A stretch of DNA of 64,000 nt from Riptortus pedestris (lineage: Eukaryota; Arthropoda; Insecta; Hemiptera; Alydidae): contig CM032230.1 in assembly GCA_019009955.1 (NCBI GenBank), positions 29,742,001 to 29,806,000 of the forward strand. Reading direction: 5' to 3'. Every line of letters starts with the position of its first letter. Within the stretch, counting starts at the first letter, position 1. Under the pieces are notes generated by a model, which searched no databases, was not told the origin of the DNA, and saw only the letters and a list, made by a program, of their open reading frames with translations. Below are positions 21,740 through 32,784 of this stretch, in pieces. The position numbers were made by a program, and so were the translations under genes.

Positions 21740-21847
21740 GCTTTGAACGGACCTCATTTTCATCCTCTTCTGGCTGGGATCGATGGACATTTAGGAAATT
21801 TTTCGAAAAATGCGTCATGAGTACGACCTCAATAGCTAATCTGCTAA
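20599..21847 (+). mobile_element. HINE interrupted at its microsatellite
   Basis: The 5' end TCCGTCACGCAGGGGCTGCG lies at 20599 and the core runs to about 21055. The element resumes with a (TA)n run at 21664-21739 and the 3' block GAACGGACCTCATTTTC. At the 3' end the left half of the palindrome is gone: AATAGCTAATCTGCTAA replaces the normal end, a 16-nt deletion that removes the hairpin. Confidence 0.8.
21055..21660 (+). mobile_element. RTE-like retroposon 3' end, inserted in the HINE microsatellite
   Basis: It starts ACTAGCTCAGATACCCGGCT with TCGCTCGGG and ends in GCAAACAAACAAACAAACAT, then ACAGACAGAGGTCACAATT. It contains two copies, about 350 bp apart, of a module with CCCCCACTCCTG, AATACACATACCRAG and TTCGGTT.AG. 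This sequence pattern is common at RTE-type and related SINE 3' ends in arthropods. I give the family from recall of the motif only. Confidence 0.5.
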
Positions 21848-21849
21848 TA

Positions 21850-22210
21850 CACATTAATGCAATCTCCTCCGTTCAGAATGGCAATTACTTGATCCCTGCT
21901 GAGAGTAATTCGAGCAAAAGCTGCACAGCAGAACTCCCAGGGAATGGGACAAACAGCGAGGTGCGAGGAGCTTACAAGGGGATGGTGTCTTCAGGTACCT
22001 GGAGGTTAGACTGACAGCAGTTGGCGGTGTTTTCCCTAATCCAAGGCTTCTGGTTCAAGGTGAGATTTTCTGTCCTGGCCCTGGCAATTGCTCTTTGCGG
22101 ATCATAAACCTCCACCCCAAATAGCAAATCCAAATGCGCTTATTCCAATACCAGTTCTGCGAAATATAAAGGGAAGAAGTGGTCTATCAATGATTTCATC
22201 CAATGTACAA
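21850..22210 (-). other. GC-richer segment with a coding-like minus frame
   Basis: On the minus strand a frame reads through FGVEVYDPQRAIARARTENL and KPWIRENTANCCQSN, about 50 codons in all. An adjacent frame reads LDEIIDRPLLPFIFRRTG. Base composition here is near 50% GC, above the flanks. I do not recognise the protein. It could be a host exon fragment, an old retrocopy or chance. Confidence 0.2.
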
Positions 22211-22374
22211 ACTGATGCTTGTATTAAATTATTAATACCTAATACAGAACCGTTGATATTATTTTGTATTTAAAATTTTATTTTATATTTATCATTATTT
22301 CTAACACTATTCCAAGCTCTATAAAAAGAAAAGAAAAATACTTTGTTCTGGTCAATAAAATTCAGAAATTCATT

Positions 22375-22464
22375 TCCTCTTAAAGGAAATCAGCTTTGAA
22401 GGTTGTACTCAATACGCAATTATCGAAAAATGTCTTTAATTATCCATCAATCCTAGGATATGAC

Positions 22465-22516
<52 letters not shown>

Positions 22517-22760
22517 TTGTTTATTACCGCTCTAATAAAGATCAAGTTCGTTATTGGCTATAATTGTACCAGTGGGATGGAGAGGAAGGGATTAAAAGAA
22601 GGGGTTTAAAAGTGGGTGAGTTTGGGAAATTCGAAATATCTCCTTAACTATACGTCGGATCGAAAAATAATATACAACCAATCTTGTTGTACTTTTCATT
22701 TTCCATCAGTGTTCTTGTATACATTATTATTATCTATCTTGAATAATAACTATCTTCGGT
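22375..22760 (-). mobile_element. HINE, decayed, 3' end on left
   Basis: TCTTAAAGGAAATCAGCTTT precedes a (TA)n run at 22470-22514. Then come AAAGATCAAGTTCGTTATTG and TATACGTCGGATCGAAAAAT. The right side fades into CTATCTTGAATAATAAC. The 5' terminus is missing. Confidence 0.65.
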
Positions 22761-23113
22761 AAGCCCCCACTTTTAGTCATCTACATGTTTGCCTGTAGGA
22801 ATCTTTTGCAAGGTCATAACAATTGCCAGGTTTCCTCATCAGCACGCGTATTGTGCTAATTTTCATAACATGCTTGGAATAACAATCATAAAGTACAAAT
22901 AACACCATTACGTTAATATAAGCACAACATACTGTTCCCGGAATTCTGTGGAGTCCGTATTATAATGCTTCGCTCTGAGTGTATTAAAAGTTTTGTACTT
23001 TAGAGTAACTCTAGCTGCTCTGGAGCTCATAAATTCATTTTTAGCTCCATAGTTTTTTTACTTTATTAATACATTTACTTAAGGGAAATAAGCTATAAAT
23101 AAGCTCCGTTCCA

Positions 23114-23219
<106 letters not shown>

Positions 23220-23221
23220 TC

Positions 23222-23464
23222 ACACATATATACAAAAAATTTAAATAACCGCATTTACAGAACATTAAATTTGCAATAAGATCATTCTATGCAATTTTCC
23301 TATCCGGCGCATAGGAACGGAGATATTTCGAATTTTCAAAATTCTGCCCCTCTAAACGCTTAAACATGAAGTTTGGTAACATAACCAGTAAACATACATT
23401 TCGATCTCTAGAGTGTTAACAGACGAACCTCAATAGCTGATTTCCCCTAAAGGATATCTGCTAA
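23222..23464 (+). mobile_element. HINE 3' half
   Basis: The segment has ATAGGAACGGAGATATTTCG, AACATGAAGTTTGGTAACAT, and the end CTCAATAGCTGATTTCCCCT with AAAGGATATCTGCTAA. The 3' block that normally lies between the microsatellite and the end is deleted. Confidence 0.65.
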
Positions 23465-23469
23465 TAGCC

Positions 23470-23940
23470 TTACGTCATATTACAGAAATACTTTGCCGAC
23501 AGAAAATTCAAAATTGCTTGTAGACATACAAATAGGGCCAGAGGAGTTTTCCTTTATTATATATTAGAGAATGACAGAAAAGAAAGCTAACAAACAAAAA
23601 AAAAAAAAAACCCGGTTTTTTTTTTCTCCATGAGTGGCGTGGAGGAGTTTAGCGAATTGGAAGGGACTTGGGGAGCTTTTGTCGGTCGGGGAGACCTATA
23701 ATGAAAAGTGGCGCAGAGAGAGAAGGCTGAATCAAGTAATGAGGGTTGGACAACAGGAATCTGGGGTTGGAACCCGATTAAATTTCCTTCAAACCCCAGT
23801 ACTACCCCTCTCCACCTACCATCTAATCATCATCTATTCAAAGCAACATATCGGCTAGGACGTTATCTAGGATTTATGACATTACCTTATTCATCACTAT
23901 CTGTCTATGTCAATTAGTTAGTCATCGATAGAAGTGAGAG
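23470..23940. other. Intergenic, no recognised feature
   Basis: An A run near 23595-23612 is followed by a moderately GC-rich stretch (23630-23850). Two overlapping plus frames there have no known domain. Confidence 0.4.
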
Positions 23941-23944
23941 CTCA

Positions 23945-24266
23945 TTTAAAGGTTGAACATCTCAAAAATGTTCAAGGAATGTCGAAAACTCTAAATATCT
24001 CTGTTGTTGTGCTTCGGATCGAAAAATTTTATAGAACCACACTTATTGCTAATGTAATGTTCTATAAATGTTGTTAGTTACGTATTTTCAGTATCATGAT
24101 TATTAACCGAGATATTTGCATTTTAGCAGATTTCCCTTAAGGGAAATCAGCTATTGAGGTTCGTCTGTTAACGTATTGAGGTCTTACTCATGACGAAATT
24201 TTCGAAAATGTTCTTCAAATGTCCATCGATCCTACCCAGAGGATGACGAAAATGAGGTCCGTTCAA

Positions 24267-24332
<66 letters not shown>

Positions 24333-24957
24333 CTGTTAACACTCTAGCGGTCGCAATTTTTGTTTAATCGTCACCAAACTCGGTATTTAATCGTTTGATG
24401 TAAAAAGGAAGATCAAGTTCGTTAACGGCTGAAATCGGCCCAGTGGGAGGGGGGTTTAGAGGGGGGATTTTCGTAAATTCGAAATGTCTCCGTTACTATA
24501 CGTCGGATCGAAACATTGTATAGAAACAATCTTATTGCAAATTAAATTTACTATAAATATTGTTATATTCATTTATTCTCTATGTTGAATGCTAACTGAG
24601 ATATTTGAATTTTTATTAAGTGTAACGGATGAGCTATGGTTCCTGCCAAAAGCTAGTTCGGCCGTTTCTGTAACTGATCGGCACTCGTATGGAGATTTCT
24701 CTATTGTATAACTTTACGTGGGAAATCTGCTTAGTTTACGCAGCCCCTGCGTGACGGACTTTTATAGTTTTCGGCCTCTAGTAACCCCCCTCCTCCTACC
24801 CATGTCATATAAACAATAAGATGTTGAATTATGAAGCACATTATTCAATGGATAAAATACCAAATATTGTTCTCATTGAAAATTTAATTTTTGAGATAAA
24901 TGGAAATAAGTAGCAGACGTGGTAAATCGGTAATATACGCCACCGCTGAGTGACGGA
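23945..24957 (-). mobile_element. Older HINE, split by a younger HINE
   Basis: 23945-24122 and 24759-24957 are the two halves of one minus-strand copy. The left half ends GAGATATTTGCATTT and the right half resumes AGTTTTCGGCCTCTAG. The uninterrupted copies at 49.5 and 58.3 kb read straight across this junction. The 5' terminus at 24940-24957 is decayed (CACCGCTGAGTGACGGA). Confidence 0.75.
24123..24758 (-). mobile_element. HINE, full length (about 636 bp), nested
   Basis: The left edge is TTAGCAGATTTCCCTTAAGG and the right edge is GCAGCCCCTGCGTGACGGA, so both termini and both hairpins are present. The (TA)n lies at 24270-24328. A short extra piece at 24160-24175 repeats part of the 3' region. 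The insertion is into a T run of the older copy. Confidence 0.85.
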
Positions 24958-24969
24958 CTTATTTAATTA

Positions 24970-25820
24970 TTTGAGATATATTAGATTAATTGACGAAATA
25001 TAAATTCCACTAGATTGCTGTATGTGTAGATGTGAGGGTAGGGAAGAGAGTGGGTAAAACACAGTTGGGCACTCGGTGATGCATCAGGCCGTGACGTATG
25101 CAGACCCATATAACAGTGCATTTACATGAAACAATAGAGCGCCTATAGGAAAATATTAGTTACATCGGTTTGTTGTCAGGAGTATGTTGCGTATCTCTTT
25201 CCCATATTAGCAATGTTTCAATAATTCAGAGTAAAAATTGCAATGAAAATGCTGTGATGCACTCGTTAATGGCTGCAACTTGACCCTGAATAGAGAGGGG
25301 GACTTTCGAAAATACAACATTTTTCTGTCATTATGTATAGACTGACTTTTATTATTTAAGTATGTTTTTAGAGCCTGGTCTGAAAATAAAGGTCAATTAT
25401 TTCATCTCCAAGGCGTTTCGAGTGACACCACTCATTCTCAAGGTGTTATTTCTATATTAATTTAGAAAAAAAAGTTTGTTAATTAAATTGTCTTATAACT
25501 TACCACTATTTAACTAATTAAACATTTTTGTTCTACTCACTGTCGTCAATAAAAATTAAAAACAATTCTTATATTATAATATATGAAATATATTATATAA
25601 TACGTTCTTATTTAAAGTTAACATAAGGTTTAAAACATTTTAGCACGTCGTTTAAATCAATTGAGCAAGGCAACTATAGTAATCTCTTGAGTTTATCGGG
25701 AAGACATACCACCTGTCAGTATAGTGGATTATCATTCCTGTTAGCTAGAGAGTTACAGACATAATCAATAATATTACTGATAGAAAATACCATAAATCTG
25801 TATATTCCCACAAAAAAAAA
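24970..25820. other. Intergenic, no recognised feature
   Basis: AT-rich with no repeat termini recognised. Confidence 0.45.
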
Positions 25821-25826
25821 TAAATG

Positions 25827-26301
25827 CCCGTCACGCAGGGCCTACAAATGTAAGCAAATTTCCAATGTGTGTATTTGCATTTATCTAAAAACGTAAATGA
25901 GAACGATATTTGGTTTTCAAAAAATGTGCTTAATAATATAACAGCTTATTGTTAATATGACATGAGAATGAGTGGGGGGTTTACTGAAAGCTGAAAAGTA
26001 AAAAAAAAAACTAAATACCTGTGTTAATAATCAAGATAATGAAATGACATACAAATCAATATCTCTAGTACATTACATTTGCAATAAGATTAATTCTATA
26101 AAATTTTCTAGCCAACGTATAATAAACGATATATTTCGAATTTTTGAAATCCAGCACAACCCCCACCCATCCTCCTACTATTTCGATTTAAGCCGTTAAC
26201 GAACTTGATCTTCATTTTTACATAAAACTCGGTATTTAGAGTTTGGTATTATATTAGACAAACATAGCGACCACTAGAGCACACACACACACACACACAC
26301 A

Positions 26302-26337
<36 letters not shown>

Positions 26338-26702
26338 TATATATATATATATATATATTGTAACGGTCGAGCCTTAGAGCCACCCGCTGTCTCTATATCT
26401 ATGAGTAGTACTAGGCTTTAAACGAGGTAGCAGCACCTGTCATGGGAGGACAGTGGACCCCTGTGAGTCCAAGGGTCAATCCCGTGGGACATGAACAGGC
26501 AGTCGACTCCCAAGATGCAACGAGAGCGTAAGTTTTTCTTTAATTATCTAGCCTAATTGTGCTATATCTCTGATTAAATAGATAAATTAGCTCTTATAGC
26601 AGAGATGGTGGAAACGATAATGCTTGCCGTGCAATATATGACCCTGAGAAGTAGCCGGTACATAGATTAAATTTAAATAATAATAATTATAATTAACCTT
26701 AC

Positions 26703-26735
<33 letters not shown>

Positions 26736-26852
26736 ACATTTTGTATGGATCTCATCTCCTAGGTAGGATCGATATACATTTGAAGAAATGTTTTGAAACT
26801 CCTATCATAATACAACCTGAATCGCTGATTTCTCCTTAGAGAAATTTGTTAA
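25827..26852 (+). mobile_element. HINE, subfamily C, interrupted by an LTR-like insert
   Basis: The 5' end CCCGTCACGCAGGGCCTACA is diverged. The body has GAGTGGGGGGTTTACTGAAA, typical of copies I call subfamily C. (CA)n and (TA)n lie at 26280-26358. After the insert a second (TA)n is followed by GTAGGATCGATATACATTTG and a decayed 3' end (CGCTGATTTCTCCTTAGAGA). Confidence 0.65.
26359..26703 (+). mobile_element. Probable solo LTR
   Basis: The insert starts TGTAACGGTCGAGCC and ends AATTAACCTTACA, so it has TG...CA ends within a short TGTAA/TTACA inverted repeat. Its length is 345 bp and its GC is higher than the host HINE. It lies inside the (TA)n, so a target duplication cannot be seen. Confidence 0.4.
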
Positions 26853-27202
26853 TATATGTACGTTCCTAATTGATAAAATGGAAATAACAACGTGAGTTGA
26901 GGGCAATCGATATGATATAAGAAATGTGGGTAATATCATATTCAGAAAAAGAAGGGAGAAGGGTTATATTGTATTCTCTGCTCCTCAGAGTCTTGCTTCT
27001 CTTTATGTAACAAGAAATCATTTTCCGTTCGGCTTGAAGGCATATTAGCGTCGTATTTGAATGGAAGGCAATTTTATGACTGATTTGTGAGAGAAATATC
27101 TCTCATTATACTCTCTTTAGCAATGACTATTGCCGCGAATGAGCCTCGTGACGAAGTTAGAAGGGAACCACAAAAGAAACTGTGGGCTATAATTATAAAA
27201 AG

Positions 27203-27316
27203 TCCGTCACGCAGTGGCTGCGTCAACTAAGCAGATTTTGCACTTTTGCGATCTTATTGCTAATTAAATTTATTATAAATATTGTTGTATACTCTATCTT
27301 CAATATTAACCGAGAT
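27203..27316 (+). mobile_element. Rearranged HINE scrap
   Basis: A plus-strand 5' end (TCCGTCACGCAGTGGCTGCG) is joined after CAGATTTTGCAC to minus-strand core sequence (GATCTTATTGCTAATTAAAT to ATATTAACCGAGAT). Confidence 0.6.
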
Positions 27317-27604
27317 TGTTGGGGCGTGCGTTAAGCTTTTGCGGTAATAATAGAAAATGTCGCACCAAAATGTTTCGCGGGAAGCTTTTAAAGGCGAGAA
27401 TAAGAGAGAGCATTAGACTGAACCATTTTGTATTTCTATTGGAAAGATGAGGGGAAATAACATAGATAACTATTTGAGTTCTCCTAAGAATCAAGTATAT
27501 TGAATTGATTAAAACTACACATAATACACGTTATAAATAGAGGTTGAACAAGAAGCAGAAAGAACTTAACTTTATAAACTAATACTAATTTACTAATTTA
27601 GCGG

Positions 27605-27608
<4 letters not shown>

Positions 27609-27659
<51 letters not shown>
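27609..27659. repeat. (TA)n microsatellite
   Basis: About 25 TA units outside any recognised HINE. Confidence 0.9.
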
Positions 27660-27662
<3 letters not shown>

Positions 27663-27998
27663 ACATATACCTACATTGTGTGAGTACTCATTTGATAATT
27701 CCGCAAATAATGCTAGCATTATTAAAATAGGCACCTGCGGGAAACGAAAACGTTCCTAGAAGTGGAGTCCTCCTTCGTTGCTATTTTCTGTGTTCCGTAG
27801 AAGATCCGATTTCCAGCCGGTTACGGTGATCTGCACAGGATGGCAGCTTTGCGGGAGAAGAAACAACTGACTGACTCTATCACAGGTGAATTCCAACTGA
27901 CCGGTTATCTATGAAGCGGTTATCTGTAGCGGAGGGAGAGGGCAAGGCCCCACTGGCCGGAAGAACGGTTGCAGCAAGCGTCCAAGACCAACTGACTG

Positions 27999-29111
27999 CA
28001 GTGGTCTCGAACGTCAAGAAGCGAAATCGGTAGAGCTGCCAACTAAAATCGGTACATTTGTACCTAAAATCGGTATATGACAAAAACAAATACATTTTTT
28101 AATCTAATTCGTTTATTTAACAAAAAATCCACTTATTATTATATTATAATAACATAAAAAAAAAATTTCAACAGAAAAATCAACTTACAACTTAGTTGAT
28201 TTTTATGTTATTATAAAACATATGACATATTTTAAAAATATGAGGTTTAACAGAAAAATATAACAACTTACATCTAACACTCTTATTATATTAATAAATC
28301 ATGTTATGGCAATTATTACTTTGCCAGCGTCAAGTTAAAGAAAGACAAAAACTGGAAATTTAGAGATTTTGAAAGTTAACGAAGTTGCACACCAAAAACG
28401 GAAATCTAAAAATTAAATTATTTTTCATAATGTTTCGGATCGTACCAATATTCTTTGGCCATAGCTGCAGTCATTTTTAAATTAATTTCTAAGTCATAAC
28501 AATTATACCATACATGAATATGAATATTATAACATACATATTATAACATCCATGAAAAGTCGTTTTGAATGGAGTAGGATAGTGATTGACTCAGTAGATA
28601 GCCTATTTCTCTGTTTTGTTTTCATAGTATTAATTTGAGAAAAAATGTGCTCAACATTGGCAGATGAATGGGGGAGTGATAAAATATTAATATAAAAGTA
28701 GTTAACAAGGGAAACATTTGAGTCTCACTTACTTCATCCCAAAATAGTTCTACGTCATCTGAAAATGTTTTCATTTGATCACAATTTCTTAGAGTGCGCC
28801 ACTCTGTATCAATTGTTTGGAAATTATTGTCCTGAACAATATTAGGAAAGAGCCTGATAATAGGCACTATCGAAATATATGGACCAATCCGCAATAACTG
28901 CTCATTCATACTTGCTATAAGGTGATTCCCCGTAACATTAAACATAAATAAAAAGGGTTGCCAACAAAAAATTTTGAAATCGGTAGGAAAATCATGAAAA
29001 TTTTCCATATATTTTCTGAAACCTTGGAAAAATCATTGCATTTCGGTATTTCGGTAGTACAGAGTCCATTTCGGTAGAAATACCGAAAAATCGGTAGGTT
29101 CGAGACCACTG
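27999..29111 (-). mobile_element. hAT DNA transposon, degenerate, with TIRs and TSD
   Basis: The ends are CAGTGGTCTCGAAC at 27999 and its complement ending at 29111. CTGACTG is repeated just outside (27992-27998 and 29112-29118). The hAT family makes 8-bp duplications and often starts CAG, so 7 bp here may be a decayed 8. Subterminal AATCGGTA/TACCGATT words recur at both ends. The element holds a broken transposase C-terminus. Confidence 0.78.
28520..29010 (-). pseudogene. hAT transposase, C-terminal dimerisation region
   Basis: The minus frame from 29008 includes IDTEWRTLRN and later FWDEVSE, a layout typical of the region before the hAT dimerisation domain. After a frameshift near 28690 the next frame reads LSLPHSSANVEHIFSQINTM and KTKQRNRLSTES, the hallmark of the hAT C-terminal dimerisation motif. 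The N-terminal zinc finger and most of the catalytic core are absent. It is a dead fragment inside its own TIRs. Confidence 0.72.
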
Positions 29112-29264
29112 CTGACTGTGTCCTTGTAACTAGCCGATGCCTTCTAGAGCTGCAACGTAGTTTCCGCTGTAGGCCACAGCCTTGGAGATCTGCATATGTG
29201 TGGCGGGTTTGTGAACTCAGCGAGCGCGGGAGATTCAAATTGAAATGACGACTGAACAGAGATG

Positions 29265-29779
29265 TTTTGGCATTCTTCAGTTTTCAGCCCTCAGCAAACC
29301 TCCACTTCTACTTATGTTACAAAACAATACTCTGTTATAAAATAAATGACATTATTCAAAGTCTATATGCCGAATATTGTTTTCAATAGACCTTCATTAT
29401 ACGTGATACATGCAAATATGTTCAGGTGACCCCCCCCCTACCCGTCTTAAGTTCTAGGACTACTAAAATTTGATTGATTCAGATAAAATTATTCTGATTC
29501 GTTATGATTTACAGTACTAGATATAGTATATATTTTTCAATAAAATTAATATGTCATATTCTGATATACTTCAGTAATTGTTTTTCTTTCCGGGAGAGTT
29601 TGGCAGACCTGTTTGTTTACATTTCAGACGCATCCCATCGGTGGTTATAAAATTGGCTGGAAGATTTCTTATTACCGCTTGTATTTATTCACTTAATATT
29701 CACGGTGGTGTTGTGTTACCAGTATGTAGATTTATATGTTGTTAAACTTCACGAGGGAAATCTACTTAGTTTACGCAAC
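29265..29779 (-). mobile_element. HINE, subfamily B/C, 5' end on right
   Basis: The left part reads CAGTTTTCAGCCCTCAGCAA and CCACTTCTACTTATGTTA. The middle has TTCTGATTCGTTATGATTTA. The right part has TTCACGGTGGTGTTGTGTTA and the terminus AGGGAAATCTACTTAGTTTA. The hairpin is cut off at 29779. Confidence 0.65.
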
Positions 29780-30045
29780 CTAAAATATGGAAATATCTCG
29801 GTTAATATTCAATACAGAGAAATCACGTACATATCAACATTTTTAATAAGATTGGTTCTATACAAATTTTCTATCAGACGTCCAATAACGGAGAGATTAT
29901 GAATTTTAGAAATTAACCCTCTTAAACCCTTCCCACTTCCCCTGTTTGATATCAGCCGTTAAGGAACATGACCTTTATTTTTACTTAAAACGTTTAAATA
30001 TCGAGTTATGTAACGATTAAACCAAAACTGACCTTAATTTTCGAT
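29780..30045 (+). mobile_element. HINE core fragment, plus orientation
   Basis: GAAATATCTCGGTTAATATT is followed by the rest of the core to AACGATTAAACCAAAACTGA. It abuts the minus-strand copy head to head. Both termini and the microsatellite are missing. Confidence 0.6.
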
Positions 30046-30059
30046 TTCCCAACGGAATG

Positions 30060-30585
30060 TCTTATTTTTTATGACGGATTCTTATAGAAAATGAAATTCT
30101 AAAACTAGCTTACATCGGTAAACTTGTAGATTTGACGCATCCTTTAGCCGTAAAATGCAAAAATCCTTAGTTCGAAAACGGTACGTTCTATTGAAAAATT
30201 CTGAGACATGGAAGTTGTGGCAAACAAAATTATCTTTGAAACAAGTCTAAGAGAAAAGAAATGGATTCTAAATTTAAAAAAATAAATAAAAAAATACTAT
30301 TTAAAATGAAATAACGCAAAAGTATTCTTGAATGAATTCAAAAAATGTTTACTCCAAAAACAACATCAAAATAAAAAACGTTCATAGAAAAGTGATTTTA
30401 AACTTATTACGAAGTAGTTATTTTTATAAGGAATAAATTTTTCCAACTGTATAGTTCATGAAACAAACAGAAACCAGTTTTTTTCTTTGCACTACAATAC
30501 CTACAGGTAGTATATACAAATGTTCGAAAACGCCTTTTGAAAATGGCACCACTTATGTCTGCTACTGAAATTGAATTTATCGCCA
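30060..30585. other. Intergenic, no recognised feature
   Basis: A-rich sequence without repeat ends. Confidence 0.4.
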
Positions 30586-30593
30586 ATTGATTT

Positions 30594-30900
30594 TATTTTT
30601 CACGTCTCCAATATTCTAGGACCTTTTCTGGGTGAGATTTCTTTGAGCCTCCCCCATATAAAATAATCCATTACTATCAGATCGGATGACCTGGGTGGCC
30701 ACTCAATGAGCAAGCTGCGACAGATACGTTGGGGAATCATTTTTCTTATTGTTGACCGAACAGTGATTGAGAAGTGACAAGGACTTCCGTCAGTATGCAG
30801 CCACATTTCGTTTCTTTGCATCAGGGGAATGCCTTCTATTCAATTTAGAAATTCTTCATTTAGGAAGCGGTTGAAGACTTGCTCCTTGTTTCAGCCTATA
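30594..30900 (-). pseudogene. Tc1/mariner-superfamily DDE transposase fragment
   Basis: The minus frame reads FLNEEFLN, one stop, then IEGIPLMQRNEMWLHTDGSP with CHFS, and later LLIEWPPRSSDLIVMDYFIW and GRLKE. The pattern W..DG.P.HF...V, then IEWPPRS.DL...DYF.WG.LK, is the second-aspartate to DDE/D region of insect Tc1/mariner-like transposases. The start and end of the protein are missing and no TIRs were found. Confidence 0.75.
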
Positions 30901-30929
30901 TTTGTAATTCATTTGGAAAATTAAATTTA

Positions 30930-31885
30930 TATTTAGTAAGTTTTTCTTCATTATGAGTTTTCAAGAGGGACTCAAATGTGTGATACTATAACTGACATTG
31001 AAAGAAGAAACAATTATTTTTCTTTTATTCATTGAGATTCCTACAGTAGGAACATTTGGTAGAATGGTACTGGGGTGTCGTCTACAAAATCCAAGACGGA
31101 CCCTATTAATACATTCCGCGGGCAACTAAACCCCCCCCCCTCTCAAGTGCTTCTTGAATTCCAATTGAGTGAGGGGGTGTAAAAATAAATTCACATTTTA
31201 AGTTATTTTCCAATCTTGGACCCTCTATGAGTCGTCCTTTTTGTGCAGCGGTCAAACACCAACTGCAAAAGAAAAGTTTTGGGCTATATTTTTGTTTAAA
31301 ATTACAGTTATAAATTAAAAAGTGATTATTTCCATCCTGGCTAAAAAAGGGTGTATATAACCCGACCCAATTCAAGTGGAGGTCGTTAAAAATCAAGTAA
31401 ATCATAAATTAAAAATGGGATTAAAACAAATATTTCCTTTGATATTTTTAGAAGGGATAAGAAGAACCTGTAATTTCATTGTATTAATGTCAACTTATTA
31501 ATTTCAGACATATAATTTATTTAATTAAATGCTCCATAAACTATTTTATCGCGCCCCTGCTCGTATTTGAGAGCACTCTCAACAGATATTAAATAGTATA
31601 TTAGAGTATTTTTTTAGAACGTATGTGTATATTATAAACTTTTATACTCCTCAGAGTAAATTTACTCCTAACCTAATAAATTTTCATTACTGCTAGTGGA
31701 AACGATGGATTTTTCCCGCATTAAGCACTTCTCACACTATATTGCCATTTTATCCCTTAGTGAACCCTAAGGTAAATCACTTTTGAAATTTCAGCTAGGC
31801 AAGTTATTTTCTTTTTTCTTTTTAAGGATATTGAAGTTAGAGATAACATTTTTTTTATATTGATAAATTGCATATGGAAGATTTC
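30930..31885. other. Intergenic, no recognised feature
   Basis: A minus-strand open frame at 31106-31405 has no recognisable domain. Poly-C runs lie near 31130. Confidence 0.45.
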
Positions 31886-31898
31886 TCCAAGCACTAAA

Positions 31899-32184
<286 letters not shown>

Positions 32185-32521
32185 TCATCGTGGTACCCAC
32201 CAAAATTCATCATTTAAATTCTTATTGTCTCCTTGTTTATTCATCTCTGTATTCCCCTCAACGGGTAGGGATTATTTTTCAGAACCGTTTCAAATTACTC
32301 GTAATGGCTTCGACATTTACCCTCTGTGCCAGCTGTAAGCCCACGCGCAGAAGGGCAAAAACTGAGCTGCTATTGTGGGCGCCGGCAAGCAAACACACAT
32401 CCAACACTCAATACACACTCAAACCCTCCGCTAAAAGCAGTTTTAGATTCGCTCTCAAGGCAGTGGGGGAATTCCCTCGTTAAAAGTTTGGAAAGGTGAT
32501 TGGAGCCCAACCAAATAAAAG

Positions 32522-32780
32522 TCTGTTGCGCAGGCAGATTCCCACCGTCATGGTATGACATAGAAATGATATCCTCTCACCATATATTCTCTATTTATAA
32601 ATACAAATCTGATATGTAGAAAAGAGTCATACAAAGAGAAATATGAGTTATGAAAAAATTTATAGAAGTACAGCACGTAGAGTTTCTATAGTTTAACAAA
32701 ATTGGTTCTAAAACATGTTTCGATAATACGGAGATATGAATTGTGTAATCCCTTCTAACCCACCCCCCCCTCACAGAAAA
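32522..32780 (+). mobile_element. Decayed HINE 5' half
   Basis: TCTGTTGCGCAGGCAGATTC has lost the middle of the hairpin. The core is weakly visible as AAAATTGGTTCTAAAACATG and ATACGGAGATATGAA. Confidence 0.4.
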
Positions 32781-32784
32781 CATT

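Noticed and set aside
21590..21820. ORFs rich in Ile-Tyr repeats at this and similar sites (23041, 41100, 45353)
   Set aside because: They are translations of (TA)n runs inside HINEs.
26440..26520. tRNA gene in the GC-rich insert
   Set aside because: GTCAATCCCGTGGG is only loosely B-box-like, and no cloverleaf can be drawn around it.
27880..28095. 71-codon minus ORF across the left end of the hAT element
   Set aside because: It spans the element boundary, so it cannot be an ancestral gene product.
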